A stretch of DNA of 64,000 nucleotides from Phallus indusiatus (GCA_027605045.1 JAQFWX010000010.1:1058879-1122878), one strand, 5' to 3'; shown: positions 36,939 to 49,441, counted from the first letter of the stretch. A program made the numbers and translations. The notes: generated by a model from the sequence alone, not told the origin.

Positions 36939-39694
36939 ATGTCGACCAGCAAAACACCCGTACTCAAAGAGACTACGCCTCTGCTCTTGCACCCCAATCA
37001 TGCAATAACCCATGATAGGCAATATACGTTGTCTTATTCCACCAGTTCCTCTCCTGTAGAACATCGATCTACTAGCCTGGACCCCGTTGGACCATTAGGA
37101 ATTTCAATCTCGACGCGAAGACTTGTAATAACTGGAGCATGGTTGGGCACTTTTCTTGCAGTAAGTAGCATTTTACTCGTTTGTGTTCGCGATTATGCTG
37201 ATGGCATTTTCCGTGAAGTCGTTAAACTGTAAGCAAACCTCCTAAAAAAAACAAGAGACTTGGGTTGACCTCTCCTATCTTATTTCCAACAGCGGCGCTC
37301 ATTCCGACTTGTCAGTCTAATCTACTTGTTTATTAGCTACACTTAAAAAATGATTGCTGTTCCCTATTAGTGCTTACCTCCATTTCTTCCGATTTTGAAG
37401 GATCTAGACAGGCTACCTGGATAGGAACATCGTAAGCTCCTAATCTACTTGTAGCCTACCTATTCATCCATCTTCTCCTAGCTTTTTCTTGGCAACTTGC
37501 GCTTTTACCCCGCTTTATGGGCGACTAAGTGACATTCTTGGCCGCCGTGGGACAGGTCAACTAGCTCTCGCTCTAGCCGCCTTGGGCGCAATTTTTTCAG
37601 CAACGTCCAAAAGCATGTCAATGCTTATTGGCGCTCGATTCGTATGCGAAAACAAAAATATCCTTCGCACGACATGTATCACTTACTTCGTGCATGCTTT
37701 AGATAAGTGGTGTAGGAAGTGGTGGATCTTTGATTACCACTGTAATTATCACAAGTGATATGTACGTTCTCCGCGACAGGAGCTGGGTTCAAGGATTCAC
37801 TGGTGTCTTCTTTGCGGTATGTGCGATACTACACGTTGAAACAATGCGGGTTCTAACGACTTGTCTGTAGGCCGGACAAGGTATAGGTGGCCCTCTTGGA
37901 GGGTTTATCAGTGATCAGTAGGTTGTATTATTCTGGTTTCATATAACCATTTTAACACAACCTTTAAGGTTTGGCTGGCGCTGGGCATTTGTGATTCAGC
38001 TACCGATCTACGCCCTCTCGTTCTTTATATTCACTCATAAGTTGCATTACACAATACCTGTAAGACGGCGCTTCGATTCTCCAAAGGCTTCAACTTACCC
38101 TCCTTCACCGTTTAAGGGAAAAAGCACAAGCACTAAAGATATTTGGAAGAAAATTGATTACGGAGGGACAATATCTTTGATGCTCACGGTACGCGCCTAC
38201 TGGTCGTCGGTACCAAGTTCAATCTAATAAAGTTTTTCTCTATAGATCGCGTTCTTCCTCGCGTTCCTTAATCTCAGATACGGTCAACAATTGTCACTCA
38301 CAGAACCCCGGGTGTATATCCCAGCGGCCATATCCCTCTCGATGGCGATCGTTTTCTTAATATTTGAGCTTTGTATTGCACCGCAGCCTATCCTGTCACC
38401 TTCATTTTTGAAACAGAAAGTACCAGTGCTGGCCGGCTTAAGTAGCATGCTGGTTCGTCTTCACGTCTTGTCGATCATCAGTGTCAACTAATACTTATAT
38501 TAGATGGCTATCAATGACCTTGCGTCGTTGTATTTCTTCCCCATCTTTTTCGAGAGGGTCATGTCGACTTCTAGTTCTACGGCTGGTTCGTCTTCTTGAA
38601 CTTAATTTTTTTTTGTTACTCATAATTATACGCAGGAGCTCATATAGTTCCAAAAAGTATTGCTATGACTTTAGGCTTCGTGTTTGGCGGGTAAGAATTA
38701 TCCCGAATCTAATGGTGTACAGTCTGACTAAATTTTTTATTAGTGCCATCATTACTAAATCAGGAAGCTACAAGACTCTGGGAGTTGTTGCAGCAAGTAG
38801 CTCTTTCATAGGAACTGTACGTTGTTCCGGTGTAGCTGAGTCCGAACACAACTTCTGACCCGCTGCCTTTCGCTTTAGTTGTGTCTTGCCAACTTGCACG
38901 AAACGTCTAGTTCATTCATGCAGTGGTTCGGCATTGTATGTCCGTTTTTTACTTCATTTCCAGAGTTCATACTAACTTCTTCCTTTCCAGGTTCCTATTG
39001 GTTTAGGCAATGCCGTCATGCTACAAACGACAATGATCGCCCTCCTGGCACACGTAAAACGTAAGGAGTACTCGACCCAGGCGTGGCAGTCCTACCTACT
39101 AACTGCCATTAATTACAGCCGCGGAAGTAGCTACAGCGACAGGTTTTTCACAACTATTCATGTGCATTGGGCAAATCGCGGGTGTCGCCGTCTCCTCCGC
39201 TATTTTTCAACAACTAGTTGGTCGGGAATTGGCTGCGAGAATCACAGGGCCAGGAGCACAAGATGTACGTGCTATGAATATATCCCTTTTCTCTTAGCGT
39301 GCTTACCCTTCACAACAAGATCATTGAGAGTATAGAGCAATCCGCCCGGAACGTTGAAAAACTGCCCCTCGAGATTCAAGAATATGCCCGCGATTCATAC
39401 GGGATTGCTCTTAGTCAAGTATTCTGGTATTTGGCATTATCCACTTTTGTTGGGGTCTTAATCCAAGTTGCGGTATGTTTTGTTTTGACCCCGCTTGTTC
39501 TGCAGTTGACCCAATTTTTCTGATTTGTATGATAGATTCCCAATCGGTCATTGTCGGAATGCCATGATAACCAGTCAACTCAGAGGACGGCCGTTCCCAA
39601 CATGATGAATGAGCGACAGCTACACAGAAAGACCAGCTTTAACAGTTACGGACGCGATCTTGAGAGGCAAGCCGAGAAGTCCGCGCAAATGTGA
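36939..39694 (+). CDS. FNX1/Vba-like vacuolar MFS transporter, copy 2
   Basis: Paralog of the gene at 28145. The N-terminus KETTPLLLHP keeps the same ETTPLL sorting-type motif. Spliced blocks: ISTRRLVITGAWLGTFLA, SLNSALIPTLLTSISSDFE (from micro-exons 37219-37228 and 37293-37310), ATCAFTPLYGRLSDILGRR, IGGPLGGFISDQFGWRWAF, QPILSPSFLKQKVPVLAG and GIALSQVFWYLALST. The tail SFNSYGRDLERQAEKSAQM ends at 39694. The gene looks intact once the micro-exons are used; without them it would seem frameshifted. It probably arose by duplication with the RING and LysM genes now between the copies. Confidence 0.8.
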
Positions 39695-40261
39695 AAATCG
39701 ACGTGAAAACAAATTTCTTGATATTTAGACTTGTATTGTTATTTTCGCCGCAGGCCTTTGTATCATTTAACCAGTGTTAAGGATGTAAAAGAATCTTGTA
39801 GAGACGACTTCAGAAAGGCGGTAATAGAAACTAAAGTTCAAATGGATACTCTACTAGTAAGAACTTAGAGAATCAGAGACGTAGGTTATATTACCGGGAA
39901 CAAACTAACTCCCCGCTCACAGCGACTTGATCGCTGATAGTTCGAAACTCGGTATTTCTCCTTCCAATGAATGTATGGACGGATTCTCATTTAGATTAAG
40001 AGAATCCGACAAGCTTCGAACTGATAAGCGGATCCACTTCTCGCCAGTTTCTCGCCGTCTTCGGTAATCGTTTCGGAGCTCCAGCTGCCAAGATCGATAT
40101 TAGGTAAGACAATTAAATTCGGCGCCTAAAAAGTTTTGCCGTCCCCATTGGTTTGGCCTCATTCCGAAAGTCAACCCTCCCGCCACAGTCTAATATCTTT
40201 ATTTCCTTTAATGCTTATTTAACTGATCTCCTACTTGACCACTATAAAGAATTGTTAGCTC
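39695..40261. other. Intergenic, no gene seen
   Basis: About 570 bp; 3' UTR of the transporter and promoter of the histidine phosphatase. Nothing else recognised. Confidence 0.35.
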
Positions 40262-41274
40262 ATGTTTCGTTTCTTCGCTGCTCTTTCTTTGTCTACGTGT
40301 TTTGTCCTTTTGGTATGGTCCCTTAGTATCCCGAATCAATTTGGACAAGGTCATGAAGTCGCAGAAGGATCCAAATTCGACCTTAAAAAACCCAAAGGTA
40401 TCATCTATGTCATCCGACACGGCGAGAAACCTGAGAACGGAAGGAGAGGTCTCTCTCGATTGGGCCGTAAGCGAGCAGAGTGTGTCTTGAACGTACGTTT
40501 TACCTGATTATACTGCTGTTTCATTTAATGTGACCCCTGATTCTCGTTTAGTTGTTTGGACCAAACTCTGGAATGGACATAGGTTATATAATAGCGGCAC
40601 CTACCGTAGGACGTGTTCGAAACTCAAGATCCATAGATACTGTCAAGCCCCTCGCAGATGCGTTGAATTTAGAGATTGATTCGGATTGGTATGTCGTCCG
40701 TTGGTTTTTCAAAGCAAGACAAAAATTAACATACTCATTAGCGGTGGGGGAAATGCAAAATGCGTTGCGCAACGGGTTAAAGAAGTGCAAAAAATTGCTC
40801 TTGATGAACCCATAAACATTTTAATCGTAGGGGTGAATATCCAAGTCCATGCTTTTTAAACATACTTTGTCTAACAAAGATGCAGAGACATACTAAAATC
40901 AGGAAGATAGTGAAAGCACTGGGCGTTAAGAAACCCCCTAAGTATCCAGACGCGTAAGTTCACCTCACATTGCGTTCATTAATCGCATATAACAAGTTTT
41001 ACGTAGTTACGGTTTAACGTGGCAAATCAATAATGGCGAGCTCAAAATATCGCAACAGGACTGTCCCAAAATAGATGGTCTGCAGGCTTCACTTGATCCG
41101 ACCCACGGGTATGCGACAACGGACGAAGACGAGGACCACGATTTAGTTGATGACCTAGACATGGACGATCTGGAGCTCATAGATTTAAACCTTGACGAGG
41201 GTGGATATCATCCCAAGCATAGCTCTGCACGGATATTTGATTTTGAACAATTCTATCTTGATAATTTGGAGTGA
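40262..41274 (+). CDS. Histidine phosphatase superfamily protein, membrane-anchored or secreted
   Basis: Five exons (40262-40492, 40552-40688, 40742-40832, 40880-40953, 41007-41274) join in phase to 266 aa. An N-terminal hydrophobic segment (FFAALSLSTCFVLLVWSL) acts as signal peptide or anchor. The catalytic motif is IIYVIRHGEKPENGRRG, followed by LSRLGRKRAECVLNLFG. The second His region reads RHTKIRKIVKALG, where relatives usually have a WEH-type motif. The protein ends with a very acidic stretch (TTDEDEDHDLVDDLDMDD) before RIFDFEQFYLDNLE. This type is common in fungi and its substrates are unknown. The superfamily includes phosphoglycerate mutases and acid phosphatases. Confidence 0.8.
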
Positions 41275-41974
41275 TATCAATATCGCTCTTAGGCGCCATT
41301 TCTTACTCCTATAATCATTTTCATCTACTCTGTTTTCTTTATTATTAACTCGGACACATACTTGGGTTTGTCAGGACAAAACGCATGCAGTAGATAATAG
41401 TAAGTAGATAGTCCCGAGAGAATTCCCAACCCCTAAGCGATAATTGTGTTAATGAAGTCTTCCAGAAAGTAGACGACACAAGCTTCGAGTTTCAAAGAAT
41501 TTAGATAGTCGCACAATAGTTCAAATGCCTCGTCAATTCGAAACTGGGGGATTTATTTTGTTTTAGAGACCCTAATTAAGTAGGAGAAAAAAGGGCGAGG
41601 AAAGGAAAATAAAACTTCAGTAAGGGGGATTGGGTAATGAAGATTGAATAAGACAATACTCTCAGGCCGGGGCAAGTTGTGAAAACCCGACATCTCTAGA
41701 CGTCATGAACATGGAGAACGAGAGGGGAAAGCCGAGATGGTGAAGAAAGTGTTCGTCTTCTTTCAGCCATTTGTGTCGCAGCTTTCCTCAATACCCTGGT
41801 GTTCCCCTTATCACCCATTTCTTCACGCGGCGTTTTCTCAACTTTTGAACCAAGATTTATTCCTTCAAATCATTTCTCTCATCAATATAGTGTTCTTTGG
41901 AAGAAAAATGCATAGCAAATGAAAGCGACATTGCTTGTTGAACTTCCGGTTATCATGTATATCCTTTGATATGT
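41275..41974. other. Convergent intergenic region
   Basis: About 700 bp between the histidine phosphatase and the converging CVNH gene. A 61-codon plus-strand ORF (41737-41922) is unsupported. Confidence 0.35.
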
Positions 41975-42437
41975 CTAGCATACCAAAGTTCCGCTGGCAC
42001 TAACTCCAATGCAATCATCTATATAATGAGAGTATCAGAAAAAATTGAATAGTCAGACAGCGGAACGCACTGAGATTAATGGTAGTACTAGTTAAAGCTC
42101 CATTCCTCGCTTTGCAAACATCATTGACTACCGAGGTGCCAGTTTGGCAGCCAAAGGTCACATCACCACAAGTGGAACTGAATCCCGAACCGCAAGTGAG
42201 GGCGCCGTTGTTGTTCCCCAGACAACTGTTGAGGCTGATAGCTGACGCCTGCGACGTTCCGTTAGGAGCTATACATGAAGCGATGAGGGTATCAGTCGTG
42301 CTACCGGCTCCGTTGAGTACCTGACAGCTGGCGAGAAAACCACTGGCACGAGGTACAAGGCTGCCGGAGGAACCTGTAACGATTTGGTAGTGACAGAAAA
42401 GGAAGAGAAGAGAGGAGAACATTTTCAAAAAATACAT
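41975..42437 (-). CDS. Secreted CVNH (cyanovirin-N homology) lectin-like protein
   Basis: Two exons (42437-42071 and 42018-41975) with a 52-bp intron give 136 aa. Start at 42437 (MYFLKMFSSLLFLFCHYQIV) or 42422; either opens a signal peptide. The mature part carries the fungal CVNH pattern twice: GFLASCQVLNG ... LIASCIAPNG ... ISLNSCLGNNNGAL, and GFSSTCGDVTF ... INLNDCIGVSASGTLVC. The second motif is completed only by the last 14-codon exon, which supports the splice model. CVNH domains bind mannose-type glycans in characterised members. The likely role is an extracellular lectin. Confidence 0.8.
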
Positions 42438-43630
42438 AGGGCAACAGCTGTTTCTGAATGTGAATTGAAAGTAGAGATGAGGGCAGTGCAAGATTTTATA
42501 GCGAATGAAACAATCCACAGTTAGACAACGCACTCCGGATCCACTGGCAACAATCATTTCCATGATTAGGTCATAATAGGACCTTCTGATAAGCACACAG
42601 GTCCATTGATCACCTGGAATTTCACTACTGAGAAGACAAACAACCCATGACGTTCGTAAGGAATTCATCTGAAAATGAACTTTGAGTTTCTCCACGTAGG
42701 AACTAACAGAAATTCTGCGGGCCCGTCACCCGCTACGCTTAGGTTGAACCATTTTTGCAATTTGTTATGGCTAGTAGCAATGGTGCTAATCAGGTGGTGT
42801 AGTGCAAAGGACTTCCTATGACTCCAGCGTCTCTTTCTAGTGTGAACTCTGTTTTCCACCCGATCTTTGATGCTCCTATTGCTGACAACCAGTATAGCCA
42901 GCTCTGGCCGCGTTAGTTCAAGAAGCAAGGCTCGTTCAATGAACGTACTAGTAGGACCACCATTTAACCGCTATTAGATCACTGGAAAATAAGCATGTTC
43001 GATGTGCTGAGACTTCGCGAAATTATCTGAAGAAAAAGAGATTCACATATCGTACTGTTCGTTCGTAAAGAATACTTAATTTATTGCAGTATTTATTTCT
43101 TGAAGTGACATCTATGGAAGGAACCATTTGTTTGTTTTCAGTTAATCGATATTCGTCCATAGCGAAGCTTTGCCTTTTTTTGAATAGTTGACGTCGTCTT
43201 CTAGTCCTGCACTAAGTTGTAACGTTATTATGGTTGAAAAAATGCACGTGTTTTCAAAGTGATAACTTTGAATTACGACTTACATGCGGTCAAGTGACTT
43301 AAGTCGTGATCCGAACAACTGATTTCGTACGATAGAAAAGAAAAAGTGCGTCAGCCCGTACTACCATACATATATAAGTGTTTGGGTCTTAATCGTGAAA
43401 TTTTTGGGTACTAGACTGCCCGCGTCTTTCTAACAAGTCATGTATTTTGATTCAGGCATTCAGGCGTCATATGTTTCAGGGACAACTGACCATAATCCTT
43501 TGGAGCCGAGAAGAATTTATAGGGTGGGGGTCAAAGATATCTATATCTATTATTGATATTGGCACAGCATTACTTTCGGTAAAATTAATATATCTTGTGA
43601 CATGAATTAGTTGCTAATCAAAGTGTTAAA
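42438..43630. other. 1.2-kb intergenic region, no gene seen
   Basis: AT-rich; holds the CVNH promoter (plus-strand right side) and the ATP23 3' end. An 87-codon minus ORF (42665-42928) has no motif. Confidence 0.4.
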
Positions 43631-44500
43631 TCATACACTAGTGGTGCCTACCTCGTCAAACGGCCTTGTATCGTTAAAGCAACTCTCCCAAACTTCGTTT
43701 ACAACCTGTTCGGCCGTTTCCCGGTCGGGACAATTTGGATTTTCAGCTACAGATAATGCGGCCCGGCGCCGAACACAAGCCTGAATGAATGAGATGGAAG
43801 TCGTTGCCCCGAAGCAATAGGTAGAAACTCACCTGATGTTGCTTCGAAAAACCAAACACCATCCTATTGACTTCTCGGACCCAACGACAATCTCCACTCA
43901 AACTTGCCGCTCTAATCTGTCGCATGTGACACAAAGTTTTAGTTTTTTAAAAAAACAGACGAACAAAGAAAAGGATACCTCGCTGCAAGCATGATGTCGC
44001 AAATTGCCCCAATCGACTTTGAACTTGCAATGATCATACATATGCAGCAACTCATGAACAATTGTGTTTTCCATATGCTTTTTATTCGAAAATCCCCGAG
44101 TACATATGAGAACTCCTCCCAAATCAGGCGAGAATCCTCCAGCTCTGGTTGTTCCGCAGGAAGCGCATCGGATGTGTTCGGGTGAGACAGGACAGCCTGA
44201 TAAACGGAGGTGTCTCAGCATGAAAACTATGGATGGACCTAGAAAAACAGTTAAACAATTTGATGAGCCCTATTTCAAAAGGAGAAATGCTATCGTACTG
44301 CTTGTCATCAACGAATCCTTGACTTGGTTGCATTTTTTGATAAGCAACGGCTGGAGTCGCTCCTGTCGTTCCTTCTCTCGAATGAGCTTTTCATCTTCAG
44401 ACAGTCCCAGACCAGTAATCCACGACAAGTTTTTACGCCATTTCTCGAACAGTCGGTCGTCTCCTGTTGACGACGAGGACGTTGAGGAAGCCGACGACAT
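43631..44500 (-). CDS. ATP23: Mitochondrial inner membrane metalloprotease ATP23
   Basis: ATP23 is the intermembrane-space zinc protease that processes Atp6 and helps assemble the F1Fo ATPase. The ATG at 44500 gives [20 protein letters not shown]. Motifs in order: [36 protein letters not shown], the zinc-binding [16 protein letters not shown] (HExxH), [35 protein letters not shown], and [19 protein letters not shown]. The final GTTSV before the stop at 43631 could be intron read-through; homologs end soon after RPFDE. The first intron uses a GTACGA donor to keep phase. Length about 230 aa, as expected. Confidence 0.9.
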
Positions 44501-44991
44501 GCGCTAAATAATTTTGAGACTCCGACGTCTCGGCTAGTATGCCTTCGGATTGGAACCGATGGCCATGGTTTCCCCATAGAACTTGCATGGAACTATGCAA
44601 GGCGTTTGACCAATAAGCTATTGTAACCGCATTTTGCTAACTAACAAAAGATAATCCTGGAGTGCCCTCTAACACATCACATACGCTAGTTAGCATTTTA
44701 TTTGGTTTACCTACAGCCTGTCAGCACGTAACTGCCAATGAGAGTGGTTGGACCACTCAGCCTCAGCACTGTTCGCTCACTCGGGAATTCACAGTAGTGG
44801 ATCATACCTCGCTTCTTAAACAAGAAAGCAGTGAATAATAACGTCAGGTTACACTGAGGCTTATGTTGTACGTTACCAGACTAATGACAGTTCGTTTTTA
44901 CAAAGTTTACAGCATCGCACGAAAAGTAGAGAATGTAACAGTCAACTCACAATAGAATGATGACCCTTTCTCAGAATGGTGAAACTACAGT
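44501..44991. other. Intergenic, no gene seen
   Basis: About 490 bp between ATP23 and the SDR gene 3' end; no ORF of note. Confidence 0.35.
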
Positions 44992-46549
44992 TTACAGACG
45001 TGATCTTCCATCAATTAAACTTCCACCGTCAACTGTGATATAATCTCCAGTAACATGAGCAGATGCAGGGCTAACTAGGAACAAAGCTAATTTGAAGTAA
45101 GCATAATGAATCTTTCGTTTCCTTAGGTCGCAACTTACCAACTCCTGCCATGTCTCTCGCGTCCCCTAATCGACCTAAGAACAAGTTGGGTCAGGTATCG
45201 TAAGATATGTTTAGCAACACACCCATTGGCTGATATTTAGCCGCGCTGTCGCCTTGTTGCTTCAAACCCCATGCGGTCATTTTGGACGGAAAGACGCTGG
45301 AATCCAAGTATTCATACCCATAGCTTTTCATTTCTGTCTGTAAACTTACCCAGGACATATCGCGTTGACACTGCAAGAATATCAGTAAAGAGTGTTGGTG
45401 AATTAGGTATCCCAGACTCAACGTGATAAGCCGAGGCGCGAGGGTCGTAGCTAAATTCTTGGTGAGATGGTTTACTTTATGCAACAATATTCAGTTTATC
45501 AGGAACAACAAATACCCAACCTGCTTACCTGCAGCTTTGCTGGTATTGTCTATAAAGATGATATGATGTTAGAATTCGTTATATAACACAGGACGCGACC
45601 TACAGCTCCACAATCCGTTGTCTTTAGCGGCTATACTACTTCCTAAAGCTCTCGTCTCGAATGCGGCTATTGAAGAGATATTGATTACCCTTCCAGGATC
45701 ACGATTTGTTGAATCCTTTGCCAAAAGATTCGTAAGTCTGTTTTTCTTTCAGCAGGTTCATTAGACGACAATAAGAAAAATATACCCCTGGGTCACTAAT
45801 TACGCTAGGCTTCAGCCTGACGTTGTATGAAGAGCGAAAAAACGCACTGTAGAAAATGCTCTTAACATTCAATGCCAATATCTTATCCCAGCCTTGTTGC
45901 TCAGGAAAGCTGTTTTTTGGTCAGTCATTGAACCGTTTGAACGACCGGACTGGTGGCGGATACGTACTTGTCATACGGCGCCCCCCACGAAGCACCCGAG
46001 TTATTCACCAAAATGTGAATCTTCTGCTCCTTCTTCTTGATTTCTTCAGTTACCTTGTCACATCCGGCCTTTGACTAAGACAATAAACTTCAGCGGGACA
46101 CAAATAGTACCGTTATCTACGGCCCGGCTTACACCAAGGTCGCCAACGATGTAATGACAACTTCCGGGGCCCTTCTTGTTTAGGACATCACAAACCTACG
46201 GAGCGTTCCCGCGGGTCATTGGTTTCTATACGAACCAAACCTAATTCTTTCAGTACGCACGTTTTTGAGCTGAGCTTCCTTTCGAGATACGATATAAACT
46301 TTGGCACCATTCTGCACAAACGCCGAGGCAATCATGGTACCAATACCAGAGCCACCTCCTGTAACAACAGCTGCACAAGCCAAAAAGATTGCCAAGTATG
46401 TTCAGAAACCGACGTATTGATTAGACGTATTGAGCTCTTCTCACCTATTTTTCCTTTGACATTGAATAACGACGGAATTGTAGCATCTGTTCAGCATTTC
46501 GTCAAATGGTTCAGGGGATTAAGCAGCTCAAAGTACCTGGGATGTCCAT
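44992..46549 (-). CDS. Short-chain dehydrogenase/reductase (SDR)
   Basis: A classical NAD(P)-dependent Rossmann oxidoreductase. The ATG at 46549 opens MDIPDATIPSLFNVKGKIAV, which is split by the first intron. Motifs after splicing: VTGGGSGIGTMIASAFVQNG (cofactor loop TGxxxGxG), HILVNNSGASWGAPYD (NNSG in place of NNAG), GRVINISSIAAF with the catalytic Ser region, SYNTSKAAVNHLTKNLA (YxxxK), RLITVNAICPGVFPSKMTAW, and the C-terminal GDYITVDGGSLIDGRSRL. The stop is at 44992. About nine exons; one intron uses a GTTGAG donor. It resembles RhlG/3-oxoacyl-ACP-reductase-like SDRs, but the substrate is open. Confidence 0.85.
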
Positions 46550-46787
46550 GGTATGCTGAAGAAAGATGCTAAGCTAGAATCATGATGGATGTCCATCCGG
46601 TTCGGCATTTACGAAGCCGGGATTTATTTCCGGGTGATGAGGTAACTCCCATTACGTGAGAGTGAGCATGTCAGCTGGGTCCAAAGTTTCTAACTTATCT
46701 ATGTTCCCTACCCCTTTTGCTACTATGCACCCGCCTTTATAATCTTTTTTTTTTATAAGAATTTTCATTCGTATGTGTTGGCGAAAG

Positions 46788-48586
46788 ATGAAAATTACCT
46801 TTCTTCATCCAGATCCCGACAACGGTGGGTCACATTCGGCGACAATTGTTAAGCAATCCGTCATGCCTTTTCTGATATTTGTTTCGTGTCGTAAGGCGAG
46901 GCCGAACGATTAACAGTGAACGCTGTTTTGGGCCTGAACAAGCGGGAACAAGCGAGAACACACGGCTCATATCCACACATCCCATCACGATCCTGATCAC
47001 TGTGTCGAGGAAACAAGAGACGGGTGCGTGTGTTTCTTTGGGCTATTGGGAACCCGACATGGGTTAATCAATGTACATCAGGCACATTGAAAATTTATTA
47101 TGTTGTTTTCATCTTCTACGTTCATTATGTGGCAAAGGCCATCTTGTTTGCCCATCTACGTCAATTACACCCGACCACCCTCTGCGCTCTAAATCACGTC
47201 CCAAGAGACCATGTTTAGCAGAAGATTATGATATTTTCTTCATCGCCCAGCTATTAACGCCATCCCTATCTCAAGAAATATTGCCAGAAAACGCGTAGTG
47301 TTTATGGTCACTTTTCGGATAAGCTTCTTTCGGAAGGGCCTTTTATGGTGAACGCCCCAAGGAACAGAACTTGCTCTTTTACAGCTTTATATCGTCTCCC
47401 ATTGGATCACTTAGAAGATTATACTACTCGTAAGTCTCATAAATTTCAGGTTGAACGTGCTACAAACGGTAACTGAGCGGGTCTTTGCAGGGGAAGCCGA
47501 CATCCTCTTGGTCAACTCCAGGTTCACCACTCGCGTTTTCAAAGAGCACATGCCCCATCTTCAAAAAGAACCGCGTGCTTACTACTCTTGTATCCATGGA
47601 AGTATATGAAAAACCCTCACCTGCACCTTTGAAATACACATCTCCCGATTCTTTTCAACAAGGTCGCTCGCTGGTTGGAGATGTATTTTCGTGCGTCAGA
47701 TTGTACTTTTCACATTTCGCAATCTCATGTCATAACCTAATAGTTCGCGTCCAACGGTGGTATCACTTAATCGGTTCGAAAAGAAGAGAACGCGGTCTTG
47801 GTGATTCAAGTGTTCGACTAGGTGGGCCCGTCTTCAACGACTGCGGTTGGTTGCTGCGGGTTTGTATTGTGATTTATCAATTATAATCGTTTAACTTAAT
47901 AATCTCAAAGGTGGTTTTAACCCAAGGTTGAAGGTCAACGCACAACCACTGAAGATTATCGTCAGCGCGTGCTAAAAAACCGGCTTAGGCTATCGAATTC
48001 ACACCGGCCTCTGTCCTCGAATCCATCAAAGGCACAGAACCAACACTGCAAAACGCGCCGAATTCATTACAAGACCATCTCGACATTGTTATTTCAGCGG
48101 TTGAACTACCTGCTCAAATCACCGAACACGCGCATTGTTATATACACCTATGAACGAACATTTTGGTATCATTTCCGTGGAAGTGATGCTATCTTGACTA
48201 CCACTTTGAGCATGAGACTGTGTCGGTTCTCTCGAAAGCGCGTTAGTCCGAGGATGTCACTAGGTACGAGAGAATGGGATGGCTCAGACCCCCCAGAACC
48301 GGAAGCATGGACCGATGCCCTCTTGGACATTCTGAGGATGCCCGAGGTAGGAAAATTTTTACTGGGAGAACGCGCCAGGCGAGCTGTAGAAATGTTTGTA
48401 TTAGAGATGTTTGCATTGTCTATTATGGCCGAGAACCTTGAAAAGGCTTTAGAAGAGGCGATAAACCTTGGTCCTGTCGATTTGTGGCAGCGGCAGGACA
48501 GCTTTATCTATTTGCTTTATTTATTCACATTTGTCGTAATTGTAGCTATACTTGTTATTGTAATATACTGCTGGGTTTCGTGTTAG
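46788..48586 (+). pseudogene. ALG2: ALG2 alpha-1,3/1,6-mannosyltransferase pseudogene, full length
   Basis: Homology to the ER mannosyltransferase ALG2 can be followed end to end but jumps frames. Pieces in order: MKITFLHPDPDNGG (46788), GEAERLTVNAVLGLN (about 46905), HTSHHDPDHCVEETRDG (about 46975), ILFAHLRQLHPTT (about 47140), YDIFFIAQLLTPSL (about 47230), HFSDKLLSEGPF after a one-base loss in VFYGHF (about 47310), LYRLPLDHLEDYTTR, then intron, EADILLVNSRFTTRVFKEHM (about 47495), SLNRFEKK (about 47770), LRLVAAGGFNPRLK over an intron, ALLYTPMNEHFGI (about 48135), and the C-terminus GERARRAVEMF ... LEKALEEAINLGPVD with a membrane helix. Frameshifts and in-frame stops separate them, so it cannot make a normal enzyme. 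ALG2 is essential, so a working copy must lie elsewhere. Confidence 0.82.
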
Positions 48587-49441
48587 TTTCAATGAAGGTG
48601 ACACCACCTTGTTCGGTTAGATTATGATAAAAGCTGTAGATCTTGCTATAACCACCATTACATCTTTTGCACGAACAGCCGATTTTACCTGCACATATTG
48701 AGGCGGCAAGTTATAACAAGTTACAACACTAACATCATGCGATGATGTTCCACCTTCCCTCACATTGCCACCGCATCTTGTTGAGGACGAGAACGACTTA
48801 CGAGGCGAACATGGGAATAGACGCCGTTTACCTGTGCTGCACAGCCCAGCGCAACGAGCTAAATTGTGGTCAATAAAACTCGAATCTCGATATATGCGTG
48901 TGCCACGGACGAAGAAAGCATTGGAAATTCGCTACGAGACAATTCCGTGTTACGGAGTAGCAAATTAAATGGGATTATTAAGGGAAGAATGCTCTAATCT
49001 CTTTAAATTCAATTCCGTCTTTCCATTTTCTCCTTTTCTTACAAATTTATGCCTATGCGAAGTGCTTTTGACTACTTTTGACTAGTTTACATTTTATTTA
49101 ACAGTTTTCTAAACTCCTTTTGTTCGTTTCCTTGTTTTCCTTGACATTTTGACCCTGGGCCGCGAAATCCGTAGTTATTTAGCTTAGTAAAACACTCTCC
49201 TCAAATTGTATATAAAAAGACGTCGTTTTCGACGTAGAATATTATCTCATTATCCCTTGTTTACACTCACTAAAGCCCTCTTTTGCGAAAAGCTTCTCTT
49301 TATTCTCAAAACTACTCTACAATCTCTATCCTACACACTACACTGGTTCCCTCTCCGTCTCTGCCTACTCCTGAGACGCGCTCTTCAATCTGTATTCGCA
49401 TCCAGAATGTCGCAAAAATCGGGAGTGCCATATCAGGCCTG
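48587..49441. other. LTR-like sequence left of the MITE
   Basis: AT-rich start of the repeat island. A TATATAAAA box at about 49209 is followed by a pyrimidine-rich tract ending in CTACTCCTGAGACGCGC (about 49366). That layout resembles the U3-R-U5 part of an LTR and recurs at 53570-53690. The element borders were not found. Confidence 0.3.

Noticed and set aside
36939..39694. FNX1-like copy 2 as a frameshifted pseudogene
   Set aside because: The apparent break after GTFLA disappears when the 10-nt and 18-nt exons seen in copy 1 are used.
46788..48586. A functional ALG2 gene, or a new small membrane protein at 47969-48586
   Set aside because: The ORF at the end is only the ALG2 C-terminus. 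Upstream blocks need several frame changes without splice sites.
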